Source of the DNA: Rutpela maculata
Lineage: Eukaryota > Arthropoda > Insecta > Coleoptera > Cerambycidae
Assembly (NCBI GenBank): GCA_936432065.2
Contig: OW386285.2
Coordinates: forward strand, 371,133,249-371,197,248
DNA: 64,000 nucleotides
Reading direction: 5' to 3'
Under the pieces are notes generated by a model, which was given only the letters and a program-made list of their open reading frames with translations, had not been told where the DNA came from and did not search any database. The position numbers were made by a program, and so were the translations under genes. Shown piece by piece: positions 11,957 through 23,240 of the stretch; position 1 is the first letter of the stretch; the number at the start of each line of letters is the position of its first letter.

Positions 11957-13012
11957 CAGTGGCGGCTGGTGAAATTTCAATTTTTTTTTTCATCTGTGGC
12001 GCATACGAAATATGGGAAATAATATCTAGAAAAGCCACTAACGACTTAACTCCTAAAAAATTTTGAAAAAGCAGTTCGCGAAAAAATTTTTAAAATTTGG
12101 TAGCCTCCCCTAGGGATTCCTGTTTAATTTTTATTGTCATATGCACTTGACTTTTCATAAAAATACGACAATATGTTTTTGAGTTTATAAAAATATTTTC
12201 ATTATTAACTGAAATACAATGAACTGAAATTTCGTAATTTACAATTTAACAAATTACAATATTTCAATTCGTCAGTGGCGGATGGTGAAATTTCAATAAT
12301 TTTTTTCTCGTCTCTGGCGCATGGGACCCATACGAAATATGGGAACTAACATCTAGAGAAGCACTCCTCTAACGACCGGTACAAAAATTTGAAAAAGCAG
12401 TTTGCGAAAAATTTTTTCAAAATTCGGTTGCCCCCCCTAGGTCTAGGGACTCCTGTTGAAAATTATTTTTTTTTGTCATATACATTTTACTTTTCATAAA
12501 AATACAATAATACGTTTTGGAGTTTATGAAAATATTTTCATTACTAACTGAAGTACAACGAATTGAAATTTTATAATTTGTTAAATTGTAAATTACAAAA
12601 TTTCAGTTTCACTGCTTTTTCAAAATTTTTTACGGGTCGTTAGAGGAGTGGTTCTCTAGATGTTAGTTCCCATATTTCGTATGGGTCCCATGCGCCAGAG
12701 ACGAGAAAAAAATTATTGAAATTTCACCAGCCGCCACTGCAATTCGTTGTATCTCAGTTAATAATGAAAATATTTTCATTAACTCCAAAACGTATTGTTG
12801 TATTTTTATGAAAAGTCAAATGCATATGACAAAAAAATAATAATAAACAGGAGTCCCTAGACCCAGGCTAGGCTACCAAATTTTAAAAAAACTTTTCGCA
12901 AACTGCCTTTTCAAAAATTTTTAGGGGTCATTAGAGAAGTGCTTCTCTAGATGTTATTTACCATATTTCGTATGGGTCCCATGCGCCACAGACAAGAAAA
13001 AAAATACCACTG
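11957..13012. mobile_element. four-arm nested palindrome with CAGTGGCGG ends
   Basis: Two direct copies of a ~315-bp unit (starting cagtggcggctggtgaaat at 11957 and cagtggcggatggtgaaat at 12273) are followed by two inverted copies. The first inverted copy ends ccgccactg at 12739 and the second ends near 13012. All four carry 'ggcgca...cccatacgaaatatgg' and 'ctctagatgtta' blocks in the expected orientation. No coding content. This is a compound fold-back element, perhaps a MITE inserted into a relative of itself. Confidence 0.75.
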
Positions 13013-13017
13013 GTTAT

Positions 13018-14085
13018 GACTGGACTACTTATTGGATATTGTTTGCTAATACAAAGCATTTGGATTAATTTTAATATTGAGTGGAATTTTACTTTAAAAG
13101 CATGAAAGGTAACTTAAGAAGTACTCAATTAAATGAAAAGATATGTTCTGCAAAAAATGTTTAGAATTAAAAATACTATGCAGTTATCGCAATGTCTAAG
13201 TTCCTGCCATCGAATAATTAATTATTTCTTAGCATCGCGACGCCGACACTATACGGTTATTTATATACACCAAATAAAATTTTTAAATGGCCTTCCAAAA
13301 CGGTTTTCACTAAGTTTAAAGAGTATTCTTAGTTTTAAAGTCATCAGCCTGGCAACTAGACTAATTTTATAATTAAATGGAATTCGAGTTTAAAAGTATG
13401 AACGGATAACGAAAAAATGTAGTGATATTTTGAACACGCGATAAATATAACCAAATTAAATTTTAATTGTAACGTATATTATATTATATGAAAACAAAAA
13501 AATATGTTTTTTTAAAAGTTAGCATAAGAAAAATAAAATAGATAAAAGTAAGTGTAACTTACATTTCACTCCGCAGAAGACAACGAAGGTTAAATTAATT
13601 ATAAAAAATGTTGCCTTAAGCATTGTTGTTGTATATCACTTAAACACACACGTAGGTATGTTTTAATGAATGAAATTTGTTTTCTTTTATATAAAAGCAG
13701 ACTAATACCTACTAACTACTCGTACTTTATAATTAGAAATGCGTCATAAGGAAACTAAATGTTGTTATGGCATAGATTTCCTACAAAATGAAGAGAATTT
13801 TATTAATAATAAGCAATAACAACAATATGATAAATCATTACTGCTAGCAGAATAAGCAATTAGTGATGTAATCATTGTGATAAACATTTGTCTGTTCTAA
13901 TATTCAGTTAATGAGATAATTTAAGAGGTTACTGATTAAATTTACATATGTAAATAGTAAAATGCATAATAAATGAAAATAACTGGGTCTAGAGCATCGG
14001 CGGGACGGCTCGCGGCGGGGAGGCGCCACCGAGAGCATATTAAATATGTTGAGAGAGACTAGCTCTGTGTTGTGCACACGCTACA
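13018..14085. other. no gene recognised
   Basis: AT-rich. A short GC-rich patch lies at 13993-14030 (cggcgggacggctcgcggcg), next to the LINE fragment. The 13133-13372 frame has no recognisable motif. Confidence 0.4.
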
Positions 14086-14089
14086 AAGT

Positions 14090-14350
14090 GGTGAAAGTCG
14101 ATAACACTTACTCCGACAATTGTTGGCAGAGACGTCAGACAGGGCTGTATTCTGTCACCAAAGCTTTTCAACACCTATTCTGAACACGTGATGAGACGTG
14201 TGCTGGGGACTGGCATTGTGGAGTGTCTACAGGCGGAACTAAGATTTCTAACTTGAGATTTGCTGATGATACCACCTAGTTGCAGCAAGCAAGGAAGAGC
14301 TCATACATCTGCTGGACAATTTTTAAATAATAAGTTCTGGCAATAGCGAC
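14090..14350 (+). pseudogene. second RTE-like reverse-transcriptase fragment
   Basis: Broken frames give VKVDNTYSD, a QGCILSP-like stretch, LFNTYSEHVMRRVL and LRFADDTT followed by a stop. This is the palm region of the RTE-type polymerase whose other fragment lies at 8510-9570. Here the FADD motif is preserved, but the frame is broken on both sides. Both fragments are on the plus strand, 4.5 kb apart. Confidence 0.6.
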
Positions 14351-14389
14351 AACTATTATTCCCTTTTATCAAAGAGTTTTGTATATATA

Positions 14390-14966
14390 TTAGGGTGGTT
14401 CTTAAATTAAGGTAAAAATTTTTTTTCGTAATTTTCTTTGGGGCACCCTGCCATTTTGATCTACTCTATCAAAATGAGTTACTGTAATTTTTTGTGATTT
14501 TTAACTCAGTTTTAGGGGTCGCTACCACCTAGTAAAGTTTCAAAATTAAAAAAAAAATAGTTAGGAATTAATAATTAAATTGAGATACAAAAGAAATTAT
14601 GTTCATTAAACATGTAATTAATATGTACAACTATACAGCAATTACAATGTTATATATATAAAATAATATAAATGAAAAAGTTGTTAATAAAATACAGTTG
14701 ACTTGAGATGACAGTGGGGGACAATGTACTGTCCTATTTTATTAATTCAATTGATGATCAATATCATTCTGATGTTCATTTGATTTATTTTGAAAAAAAT
14801 TTTGCAAAAATTCTCTATTTTCTTGAAAATTCAAGACTTGGTAGCGACCCTTAAAACATTATTTAAAAATCTGAAATTTTCATGGAAGTCTTTTTTTATA
14901 TCATAGAACAAAATAAGAGGGTGCCCCGGGTAAATTTTAAAAGTTAGTTTTTAAGGACCACCCTAA
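14390..14966. mobile_element. MITE with TTAGGGTGGT inverted ends
   Basis: The left end ttagggtggttctta and the right end taaggaccaccctaa are inverted. Inverted similarity continues inward for ~130 bp, including 'aggggtcgctacca' and 'tggtagcgaccctt'. It is flanked by TA-rich sequence on both sides. No transposase. Confidence 0.75.
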
Positions 14967-15094
14967 TATATATAGTATATATATTGTATATAGCGCCAAC
15001 AAACAAGCCGATATTAGAGTGACAGATGGACTGATGGAATTGAAAGACCTTAATTTTCTTAATCTGAAGAAATCTTGGAGAGTATTTTCTTTTT

Positions 15095-15742
15095 AACATG
15101 CTTTCATTAGGTCGACCTGTAACTAACTATCTATCTACGTAAGTAATAAGGTCTAAGGTCTAAGGAACTGAATTAGATAGTATACTCAATATTATAATAT
15201 GTTCAAAATGACCGCCACCCTAAAATGGCAGATTATCATTTTCTTTACAACTCACTTGATATGGGTATCAAAATAAAGGTCTTGATAATAAGGAGAAAAG
15301 TAGAAAACAAATATGTGATAAAAAGTTAAAAATTCAAAATGGCGGCGTCAAGATGACGGATAAGATTTATCAATTATCGTCGGAATCGACTAAAAATTGG
15401 TATCTGTGGGTTATCGAGATTGCAGATTACAATTATCCGGTCCAATATTACAATATGTTCAAAATGACCGCCGCGCCGCCCCAAGATGGCGGATTATCAT
15501 TTTATTTACAACCCCCTTGACATGGGGCTCGATAATTAGAAAATAAATATGTGGTCAAAACTTAAAAATTCGAAATGGCGGCGTCAACATGGCGGATAGG
15601 TTTTATCAATTGTCGCCGGATTCGACTGAAAATCAGTATCTGTGGGTTATTGAGGTTGCGGATTACAATTATCCGGTCAAAATGGTGGCGTCAAAATGGC
15701 GGATTTAACATACTTTTATTAGGTCGACCTGTAACTAACTAT
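15095..15742 (+). repeat. tandem ~250-bp repeat bracketed by a 36-bp direct repeat
   Basis: Two units start aatatta(t/c)aatatgttc at 15188 and 15444. Both contain 'aaaatgaccgcc', 'aaatggcggcgtca' and 'gattacaattatccggtc'. A stub of a third follows to ~15704. The block is bracketed by near-identical 36-bp sequences containing aggtcgacctgtaactaact (15095-15130 and 15707-15742). Confidence 0.75.
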
Positions 15743-16227
15743 GTATAGTATGTATATATGTAAGTAATAGGATTGTTCCAACCTTATGGGGAAGACGCCT
15801 TGTAATACTGATACATTGGCAGAGATGGAGAGGATGCGCGCTCAGTAGCCCACAGATTGATTGAATCAAGAAAATACACCTTAAACTTAAATATCAAATA
15901 CGAGTAATATCTACTTCAATAAAATGAAACTTTGCAGCATCCTGCCCACGATCCAAATTACATAAATGTCGAAAGTGCCAAAATTATCTCCTTAAATATA
16001 AGACTAAAAAGTAAAAAAATAAATTAATAGTTTAAAAAACTAAAAAAACATGCTTCTATAAAGACTGCACTAAAAACCAAAAAATAATCATCGAACCTGT
16101 TCTCTCTGTCTACCCCGTAATTGCCTTAGTGTAAGCTGTATTTGTAATTAAGTATAATATTTGAGTAGATTCGATAACACAGCCCCACAAAAAAAAATGA
16201 TGTTCACCAGACTAGACCAACACGTCC
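15743..16227. other. no gene recognised
   Basis: AT-rich spacer between two tandem-repeat blocks. Confidence 0.4.
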
Positions 16228-16660
16228 AAATCCGGGGTCTGTTTGTTCCCATCAGGTCAGGGTCAAGGTCAATCCAAGGTCAAATTGGGAAAAACGATTA
16301 AGCGAAGGAAACCACGATTTCTGTACGTTTTTGGGGTCACTGAATCCGAATTCGGGATCTGCTTGACCCCATCAGTTTAGGGTGATGGTCAATCCAAGGC
16401 TAAATTGGGAAGAAACCTTTTAAGCGCAGAAAACCACCATTTTTATACGTTTTTGGGGTAACTAAATCCCAACTCCTGGTCTGTTTGACCCATCAGGTCA
16501 GGGTCAAGGTCATTCCAAGGTCAAATTGGGAAAAACATTTAAGCTAGAAAACCACGATTCTTATACGTTTTTGGTTGCTGAATCCGAATCCGAAGTCTGT
16601 TCAACCCTATCAGGTCAAGGTCAAGGTCATTCAAAGGTCAACTTTTGTTTGTCAAATGGA
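16228..16660 (+). repeat. tandem array of a ~115-bp unit, about four copies
   Basis: Units begin near 16230, 16341, 16460 and 16576. Each has 'aatcc-a-tc...gtctgtttg', 'catcaggtcagggtcaaggt', 'aaggtcaaattggga' and 'acgtttttgg'. The open frame at 16526-16777 lies across the last unit and is not evidence of a gene. The core resembles the 'gtttttggg-tcgctgaa-ccgaatctg' part of repeat family B (45794, 52209, 57581). Confidence 0.75.
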
Positions 16661-17106
16661 AATGCGTTTTTGACCACGGATTCTGAAAGAGCGGGATATT
16701 GTATGTTCGCATATGGTTTGGTCTATGATCAAAGTAACGTTTGGCCATCAGAAGGTCGAATCACTCTCTCAAATTAATTTATCTAAGATCAAAGATGATT
16801 CGTATTGAGAAATCTCAATTACAAATCTTTATCGAGCATGGTTTAGCCTCGTGATATTTCTCCGAGGGGGATTGGAGAACCAAGACAGCAGACACCCTAT
16901 ATTCACACGCAACCAACAAGTGGCGTCTTCCAATCCTCTGGGAAAAACGAAACGTCTATGTTATATACTGACTGCCCAAACATTTCGGTGATAGGGACTG
17001 ATGAAGATACTGGAGCATCACTGATGAGGCCAACATCAGTATCAGAGCGATACGTTTAATTTCGCTTTTTAGTGCAGTATTTTTACAATTAAAATACTTC
17101 ACTTTG
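16661..17106. other. no gene recognised
   Basis: Contains 'gggactgatgaagatactgg' and 'cactgatgaggccaacatca' (16996-17040), possibly the degenerate 3' end of a retroelement. No coding motif. Confidence 0.3.
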
Positions 17107-17385
17107 TAGTAGAGTAACTAGAGGTTTTAACTTCGGAATAATGTCACATATATTAGATTTTTTTCATTTTTGACAACTTAATAGTATATGCATCAAAGAA
17201 AAGTTTCTATATTATGCGGGAATTTGTTAATTTATAAACAAAAACACTAGTGCTGAAAAAAAATCAAATTCTGAGAAGAAAAGGTTTTATACGACTTTTT
17301 ATATAAACTGTTAGTCTTTAAGTTAGAGCGACTTGAAAATTGGAATTTAACTCGAAAAGGTTATAGTTTAAAAAAGTAAATAACA
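17107..17385 (+). repeat. interspersed repeat, family A, copy 2
   Basis: Matches 3060-3370 ('agtaactagaggttttaa', 'tttctatattatgcgg') but lacks the hairpin present there. Confidence 0.6.
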
Positions 17386-18138
17386 CTCTTTTATGAGTAG
17401 CGCACTAAAAAGTCAAAAATAATTATTGAGTAATTAAGTTTAAAAGCGTGGGGCGTACTTATATAGCGGTCTAAGCATATTGAACAAAATGTAATGTTGT
17501 TACCTACCCACCTATTAGTAGAGCGGCAACCCAGAAAGAAACGGCTATTAGTGAAACAATCTTGTAATCTGGTATACTGATTTTTGTCATTAAAACGACT
17601 ATTTTTTAGAGCAGCGCCAAATCAAAATGGCTTCCAGTTTCAAGATGGCGGCCGATTTAGAAAATTTTAAAAGAACGGGTTTTCTATCGAAACTATTTAC
17701 GTTACAAAAAAATATTGTTAAAAGAAATTGTTCAAAATTAAATTCTGAATAAAAAAGTTTACTACAGCTTTTTACCTAAAGCTAAAAATAAAGGCGGTAC
17801 ATATAAGAATATAAAAAAGTTACTTTTTATTTTAATTTGAAAGTTTTTCAACTAAATAATTACTGTCACAGAAAAAAAATGTTAAAAATACAACATTCTA
17901 CATTAAAATTTGAATAAAAAAAAACTTTATACAATATGTTTACCAAACACTAAAAATAAAACCGTTACACGGAGAAATACTAGAAATTGATTTTATGTAT
18001 AATTTACAATATAAAGCAATAATTATAATGTTTTTGTTGAGTATTCCTTTACGAGAAACTGAAGACACATTATTTTTGAACCTAAAAATAATTTAATAAA
18101 AATAAGTGTGAAGATTTTTATAGTTAGACTTTTTTAAG

Positions 18139-20095
18139 TTAGTTGCATTCTCCTTTATAATTTGTGCAAAGTAACGTACATTACAAGCCGGCTTTCTTGC
18201 AACCACATGTGCATTCAATGCATTTTTTTTTGCAACTACATTGAATTAATCATCTAAAGGCCTTCAGAAGTGTTGACCATTTTGGCATTCAAAAATTTTC
18301 GGATAGGCACAATCTCCAATGTTCAAGATTAGACAAAATCAAATTTAACGTCAAGGACTGTCCCCAAATGTGCCCACTTTAGAAGCTAGCCTGTAAAATG
18401 TTTTACTGCAAAGATCCTTTGAAGGGGGGATGTTAGTTGTTGTCCTGTTCTTGTAAGTAAGCAGTTCCTTTCGTGCCTGATTTACTTCAATGCAGGCAGA
18501 AATATTGTAGTACATTAAAACTACAAACCGTGGGAATAAGTTTAAAATTTTATCATAAATATTTTCTTGAGGTTTCGAAATGAGCGTGAAAGCTTCTGTT
18601 ACATCTGGATATATCATCTATGTCTTCCAAGTAGTCACTTTTCCTTTTCCCGAAAAAAAGGAAACGGTATCACATCCCGCCAGGGAATGTAAACCTCGTA
18701 ATGCATCAAACTTGCTCTCTCCTAGTTTTTGTTGCACCTTTAATACTCTAAAATATTTATCAGCCCCAAGCTGTATATTCAAACTATTCAGCCCTACAGT
18801 ACAGAAATGAAACCGCCAGTACTACTAGATCAGTGTCGACAGTTCCAGTGCAAATGTCCTTCCAACCTTGTTGAACTCAATCATTAAGGTGAGCGGTGAA
18901 TGTAATTCGAAAATTTCTTCTACATCCCTGAACCGATTCAAAAATTGTTTTGATGGGTTTTTAGGGACAACTTTATATAATGGTACCGGGTTATTGGAAA
19001 CTAAAGAAGGAACATTTTTTTTTCTGTTGCGAAAGTCAAAAAAAAAATTGATTTGTTGATTTCAATAGTCTGGTATCGTTCTAGCAAATTTTCTCTAAAA
19101 CACCATCAAAGAATTATTTCAATCGGTTCAGGGATATAGGAGAAATTGTCGAATTAAGATAAAATTTTCTTAAGCACGGCACCGACACCCTTAAGGATAG
19201 GATTTTGCAGAGTGGGAGGGAAATGTGCGATTATTTTCGATTTATTATAAATATTTAAAAAACCAAACATAGTATAATCTTTAACTGTTTTAGATACTTG
19301 CTATTGTTCTAAGAAATACAATTATATATATTTTTTATTGTAAATTTCTGTTGTACTTGAATGCTGTAGTTTGACAATGAAAATAGTTCCTAATTTCATT
19401 ATTAGAGTATGGCATTTAACTATATACAAAATTTATGATAAACACTGTATATGGTTGTGTTTCCTAGAGCAATGGGAAGTATCTGAAACTATTTTAAAGA
19501 TTATACCATATGATTTTTTAAACATTTATAATAAACCGAAAATATACTCATATTTCCCTCTCACTTTGCAAAATCCTATTTTTAATATACAATATTAGTC
19601 TTGTATCTGCTTCTTCTTGGTTGTAGGATTTTAGAGTAGTATTGCAATAACTATTTTTCGCAATTTCTTCGCCAACAGTTGACACAATTTTGCCGGAATT
19701 AAAGTTATTAGATGTTGTTAGATCATTTGCCAATAAACAAAATGATTATGTATTATTTTCAACGTTTTTAAGAAATTTTGACCAATTCTTTGGTAGTATA
19801 TTGTTACTACGGACTTGCCTTCTTATTGCGATTCTAGGTTCTCTCGTATAATTTTTTAAACTGTCGTTTTTGTACACATCCCATATTATGTCGACACGTT
19901 TAGCTTTTAATTTGACAATATTATGATTAATATAACTTTTTCTGAATATTCTTCAAATTGCGAAACTCCTTTAGGCAAAAGTAGATGGACTAAAGTGGGG
20001 CCGTCGTAAATTAGGCAGCCGTAGTTACTTTCCGGTGTAATATTTATCTCGTTTTCAGTGAATAATAGTCCGGCAGCGGAACAGTGTTTTTCCCT
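18139..20095 (-). pseudogene. XPG/FEN-like nuclease with C-terminal CXC domain, broken copy 1
   Basis: Reading right to left on the minus strand, blocks appear in the order known from an unnamed, multicopy invertebrate protein family. They are GPTLVHLLLPKG...FEEYSEK (~20030), VDIIWDVYKNDSLK (~19890), NQEEADTRLILYIKN (~19600), TVDTDLVVLAV (~18835), LRGLHSLAGCDTVSFFFGK (~18690), NISACIEVNQARKELL (~18480), NRTTTNIPPSKD, and a cysteine tail CSCKKKCIECTCGCKK ending at a stop (18139). Acidic residues in EEADTR, DTD and GCDT parallel the metal-binding motifs of FEN1/XPG nucleases; the tail resembles tesmin/TSO1-type CXC. A 0.7-kb insertion, stops and frameshifts inactivate it. Function is inferred from motifs only. 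Confidence 0.65.
18855..19578. mobile_element. insertion splitting the XPG-like gene, including a 381-bp MITE
   Basis: The nuclease frame stops at LILYIKN next to 19578 and resumes at TVDTDL near 18850, where the family normally has only about 15 residues. Bases 19198-19578 have inverted ends (taggattttgcagagtggga and its near complement), forming a MITE. Bases 18900-19190 hold a second inverted pair around 'ccctgaaccgatt' and 'aatcggttcaggg'. Confidence 0.65.
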
Positions 20096-20930
20096 GAAGT
20101 GAAAATTTTCGTATTAAGTTTCTTTTTTAACGGATTCTCGTAGATTTATATGTCTATTTACCATATCCGACTGATGACAAGCTGGCATCTTTGAGCAACT
20201 TGAATATACAGAGTGTTTCAAAACAATAAGATGATTTTATATGTTTTTGGCTTTACGATGCGTCGTACGGAAAAAGGTAATCTATGCAAAATAAAATATA
20301 ATTAAATATCCTACAAGAATGTCTATATTCATTTTCTTCCTATGTGTTATAGCTTACGAGATATTCGCCAGTCAAAATAGATAATTTAAAAAAAAAGTAT
20401 TAGGTTCCTTGAATACTTCTACCAAGGCGGTTTACCATGATCTGCTGATACATCACAGTCACAAAACAATCTTTATTTTACAACACTCGACGTATTTACT
20501 AACGTAATATTATGTCGAAATCTATACATTTCCTTATATATACAATGTGACTCACTTAAAATGAAGACGCCCTTATGACTTTTTTATTTTATTTTCGATT
20601 TGAATCAAATTTTACTCAAGTATAGAACAAATTAGAATCTACTTATGACCAGAAAAACATTGGCCTGCTACAAAGGCAAAGCCACTCGTGGTACCAAAAT
20701 ATGCTGAAAAAAATTCAAAATCTTATTAATAAAATGATTGTAATGTTTTTGGCTTCAAACTTGAATACTACTTAGTTCTTAATTTTTTCTCATTATTGTA
20801 TGGTTAATTGTGCGTTAACTTATTGAATTTATTGATTTTACAAAGTTTTACAGGAAATGGAAAAAATGTTACAATTTGGTATATTACCGAAAATTGAAAT
20901 TTAACACAACTACCTGCCCGAAAAGCAATA

Positions 20931-22036
20931 ATGGGTGAAACTGAAAACAAAAAACAATTGATTAACCTTATTTGTCTTAGCTTTATAGAGGACTACGCCT
21001 ACAACATAAAGCATACCTTTAGGCATAAATTAGTTATAACTGGTGAAGAACCTGAACTCTAAGAAATTCATAATGGTATGGTATCTCGCAGAACAGACTT
21101 AAGAGCAACGCACGAAGAAGCTGATACTATGATTGTACAACAAGCTATAATTGAAGCTAAGACCAATCCACAAGCCGAAATAATAGTTATGTCAGATAAT
21201 ACTGATGTGTTTCTGTTACTTTTATGTTTTTGTAATTTGGTTGAAATTATTAATCACGTTTTATGGAGTCCGTTGTAGCTGGCCGTGCGATAGTTGATAT
21301 AAAAGCGTCGGTGTTAAAAGCATCAGGACATAATACCGGATGTTTTAGCATCACATGCCCTTAGAGGTTGTGACACCACTGCAATTTATTTTGGAATTGG
21401 TAAGAACAAAGTTCATCAAGTTTTAAAAAAAGGATATTTTTTGTCATGTATGGGTGAAGTAAATCAAGATATTAGTGATATTACAAATCAGGCTACCAAA
21501 TTTGTATCTGCATGCTATGGAAAACTTAATTGTGAATCAACATCTGAGGCTCGTGTACGTCTGTGGGCTGAGAGAACAGCGTGCAGAAGGTCACAATTAC
21601 CTCTTTTACGATCTCTTCCGCCAACAAATGCAGCATTTATTGAAAACGTGAAACGTGCCCACTTACAGACCTGCATTTGAAAAAATGCGTTGCAATCAGA
21701 CCTTCCAAGTCTACAGCCAACCAATACGATTTTTATAAAGATGTGAATGGCAAGTGTTTGTTTCCGATCACTTTACCAGAGAAAGTAGAAGTGGCACCTT
21801 CTGATGTTTTAAAATTAATTAGGTACTCCTGTAGCAGTAACAAACCATGCAGTACAAACAGGTGTAGCTGTAAAAGCTCTGAGGTTACCCTGTACAATGT
21901 TGTGCGTTTACAGAGCACATGAACACTGCTGCAATGAACTAACTAACCTACTGCCACTGTGAACGACAATGAAGACGAAAAAGACGAATGTTCACTTTCC
22001 AATGATGAAATCGGGTCAGAAAATGATGAAGTTTAA
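20931..22036 (+). pseudogene. XPG/FEN-like nuclease with C-terminal CXC domain, broken copy 2
   Basis: Order along the plus strand: MGETENKKQLINLI...HKLVITGEEPEL, then SRRTDLRATHEEADTMIV (~21090-21140) and AEIIVMSDNTDVFLLLL (~21175-21230). LPDVLASHALRGCDTTAIYFG follows (~21340-21400), then SEARVRLWAERTACRRSQLP, SLPPTNAAFIENVKRAH (~21620) and LKLIRYSCSSNKPCSTNRC with further cysteines (21810-21945). An acidic tail ends at 22036. At least one stop near 21056, frame changes near 21280 and 21680, and a shift inside the CXC domain inactivate it. It belongs to the same family as 18139-20095 but to a clearly different subgroup. The upstream limit is uncertain. Confidence 0.65.
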
Positions 22037-22589
22037 TATATATAAATATAATATACTTTTGGAAGACCCTGTATTTAAAATTTTTTGTTTAAATTTCATA
22101 TACATTTTATATAAACCTTATTATGAGAAACCATTTGTAAAAAACCCGTTTAATTACGTAAAATTTACAAAAAAATTAAAAAGAGTGATATTTCACCTAC
22201 CTACTTATTGGACACCCCGTATCTGGAGTTGCTCAAGGATGACGCTTTGTCATCACTTGGATATCAAAACTAGGAGACCCTTAAATTCCAAATCCGTTTT
22301 GAAAAAAACTTAATACGAAATTGTTGGGTTTTCTCCGTGGCTGTCAGACTATAATGATATATTTTGTATATTTTATCTACGCGATTCGCTTGTACGGGAC
22401 AGAGATTTAAAATTATGCCCCTAGTCTTTTAATTTACCTATTCTATAATTCAATCTGATTGTATAGTCAAAGAATAATTATTATGACAAGTATAGAACAT
22501 TACTCTGCGTATTTTGTAAAATATTAGAAGAAACTGACTTTGTGATGTTTTACCCCGTAGAATTTTAATTTTTAGTTTTAGAAAACAAC

Positions 22590-22801
22590 TTGCCGAACAA
22601 TTTTTTCAACTTTTTTTCATAAAATCAATAGTTTAGCTAGAAACGTTGATCTTTGAAATCTTCTAAAACAGCCGCCATCTTGAAACCGGAAGCCATTTTG
22701 ATTTGGCACTGCTCGGAAAAATAGTCGTTTTAATGACAGAAATCAGTATACTAAATTGCAATATTGTTTCACTAATAGCCGTTTTCTAAGAGGTTTTACT
22801 G
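22590..22801 (-). repeat. right inverted repeat of the XPG-like/CXC element
   Basis: Complement of the 17518-17735 region. Best conserved between 22660 and 22795. Confidence 0.65.
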
Positions 22802-23240
22802 TATTTGCCGCCATACTGTATATAAGAATGTTTTGTAGTTTATTTTAAACTATAATTTATTTTCCCTTCATGTCTCGAAAAATTCGAGTTTATGGCGGAG
22901 TCGCCGGTGATACGCCCATAAGTTGTCCCTATCACAACATCCCACCTCCGTCATCATACAAGGTCAGTGGTACCATATTATTGTATTGTCACGAGAATTG
23001 CATAAGTTTGCAATGTTTCAAATCGATACGACTATTAGAAGTGGGTGAAAAGTGAGTTGTAAGATTTGCTTATAATGTTACAGGTTAAGTTAATAGAAGC
23101 GTGTTAAAAGGGAGTATTTCAAAACGGTCTTCGTCAAATAACTCGAACAGTATTGCATTGAGCGAAAACATGCTAGAGACAAATAAAAAATATATATACA
23201 GCGTATGATCAATACAAAAACCGCTGCCCAACGAATCACT

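Larger units (their letters stand above)
17518..22801. mobile_element. inverted-repeat element carrying two divergent XPG-like/CXC genes
   Basis: About 200 bp at each end are inverted copies. 'cggctattagtgaaacaat', 'aaatcaaaatggcttcc' and 'tttcaagatggcggc' at 17541-17655 recur as the complement at 22670-22790. The right end reads ttttactg followed by ta; its complement CAGTAAAACCTCTTAG resembles pogo/Tigger-type ends. The left terminus is eroded. Inside, a minus-strand gene remnant (18139-20095) and a plus-strand one (20931-22036) of the same family point outward from a ~830-bp centre. That these form one element is an inference from the symmetry. Nested later elements could also produce it. 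Confidence 0.6.

Noticed and set aside
16526..16777. 83-codon protein gene
   Set aside because: Lies across the last unit of a tandem array; similar frames would follow from the repeat itself.
16990..17060. Possible hammerhead ribozyme (ctgatgag motif, as found in Penelope-like elements)
   Set aside because: The required GAAA box reads GATA and no stem II can be paired between the two conserved parts.
22870..23055. Small gene sharing 'ggcggagtcgccggtgat' with repeat family B
   Set aside because: The shared piece is only ~18 bp and the rest does not align; no support for a gene or a further copy.
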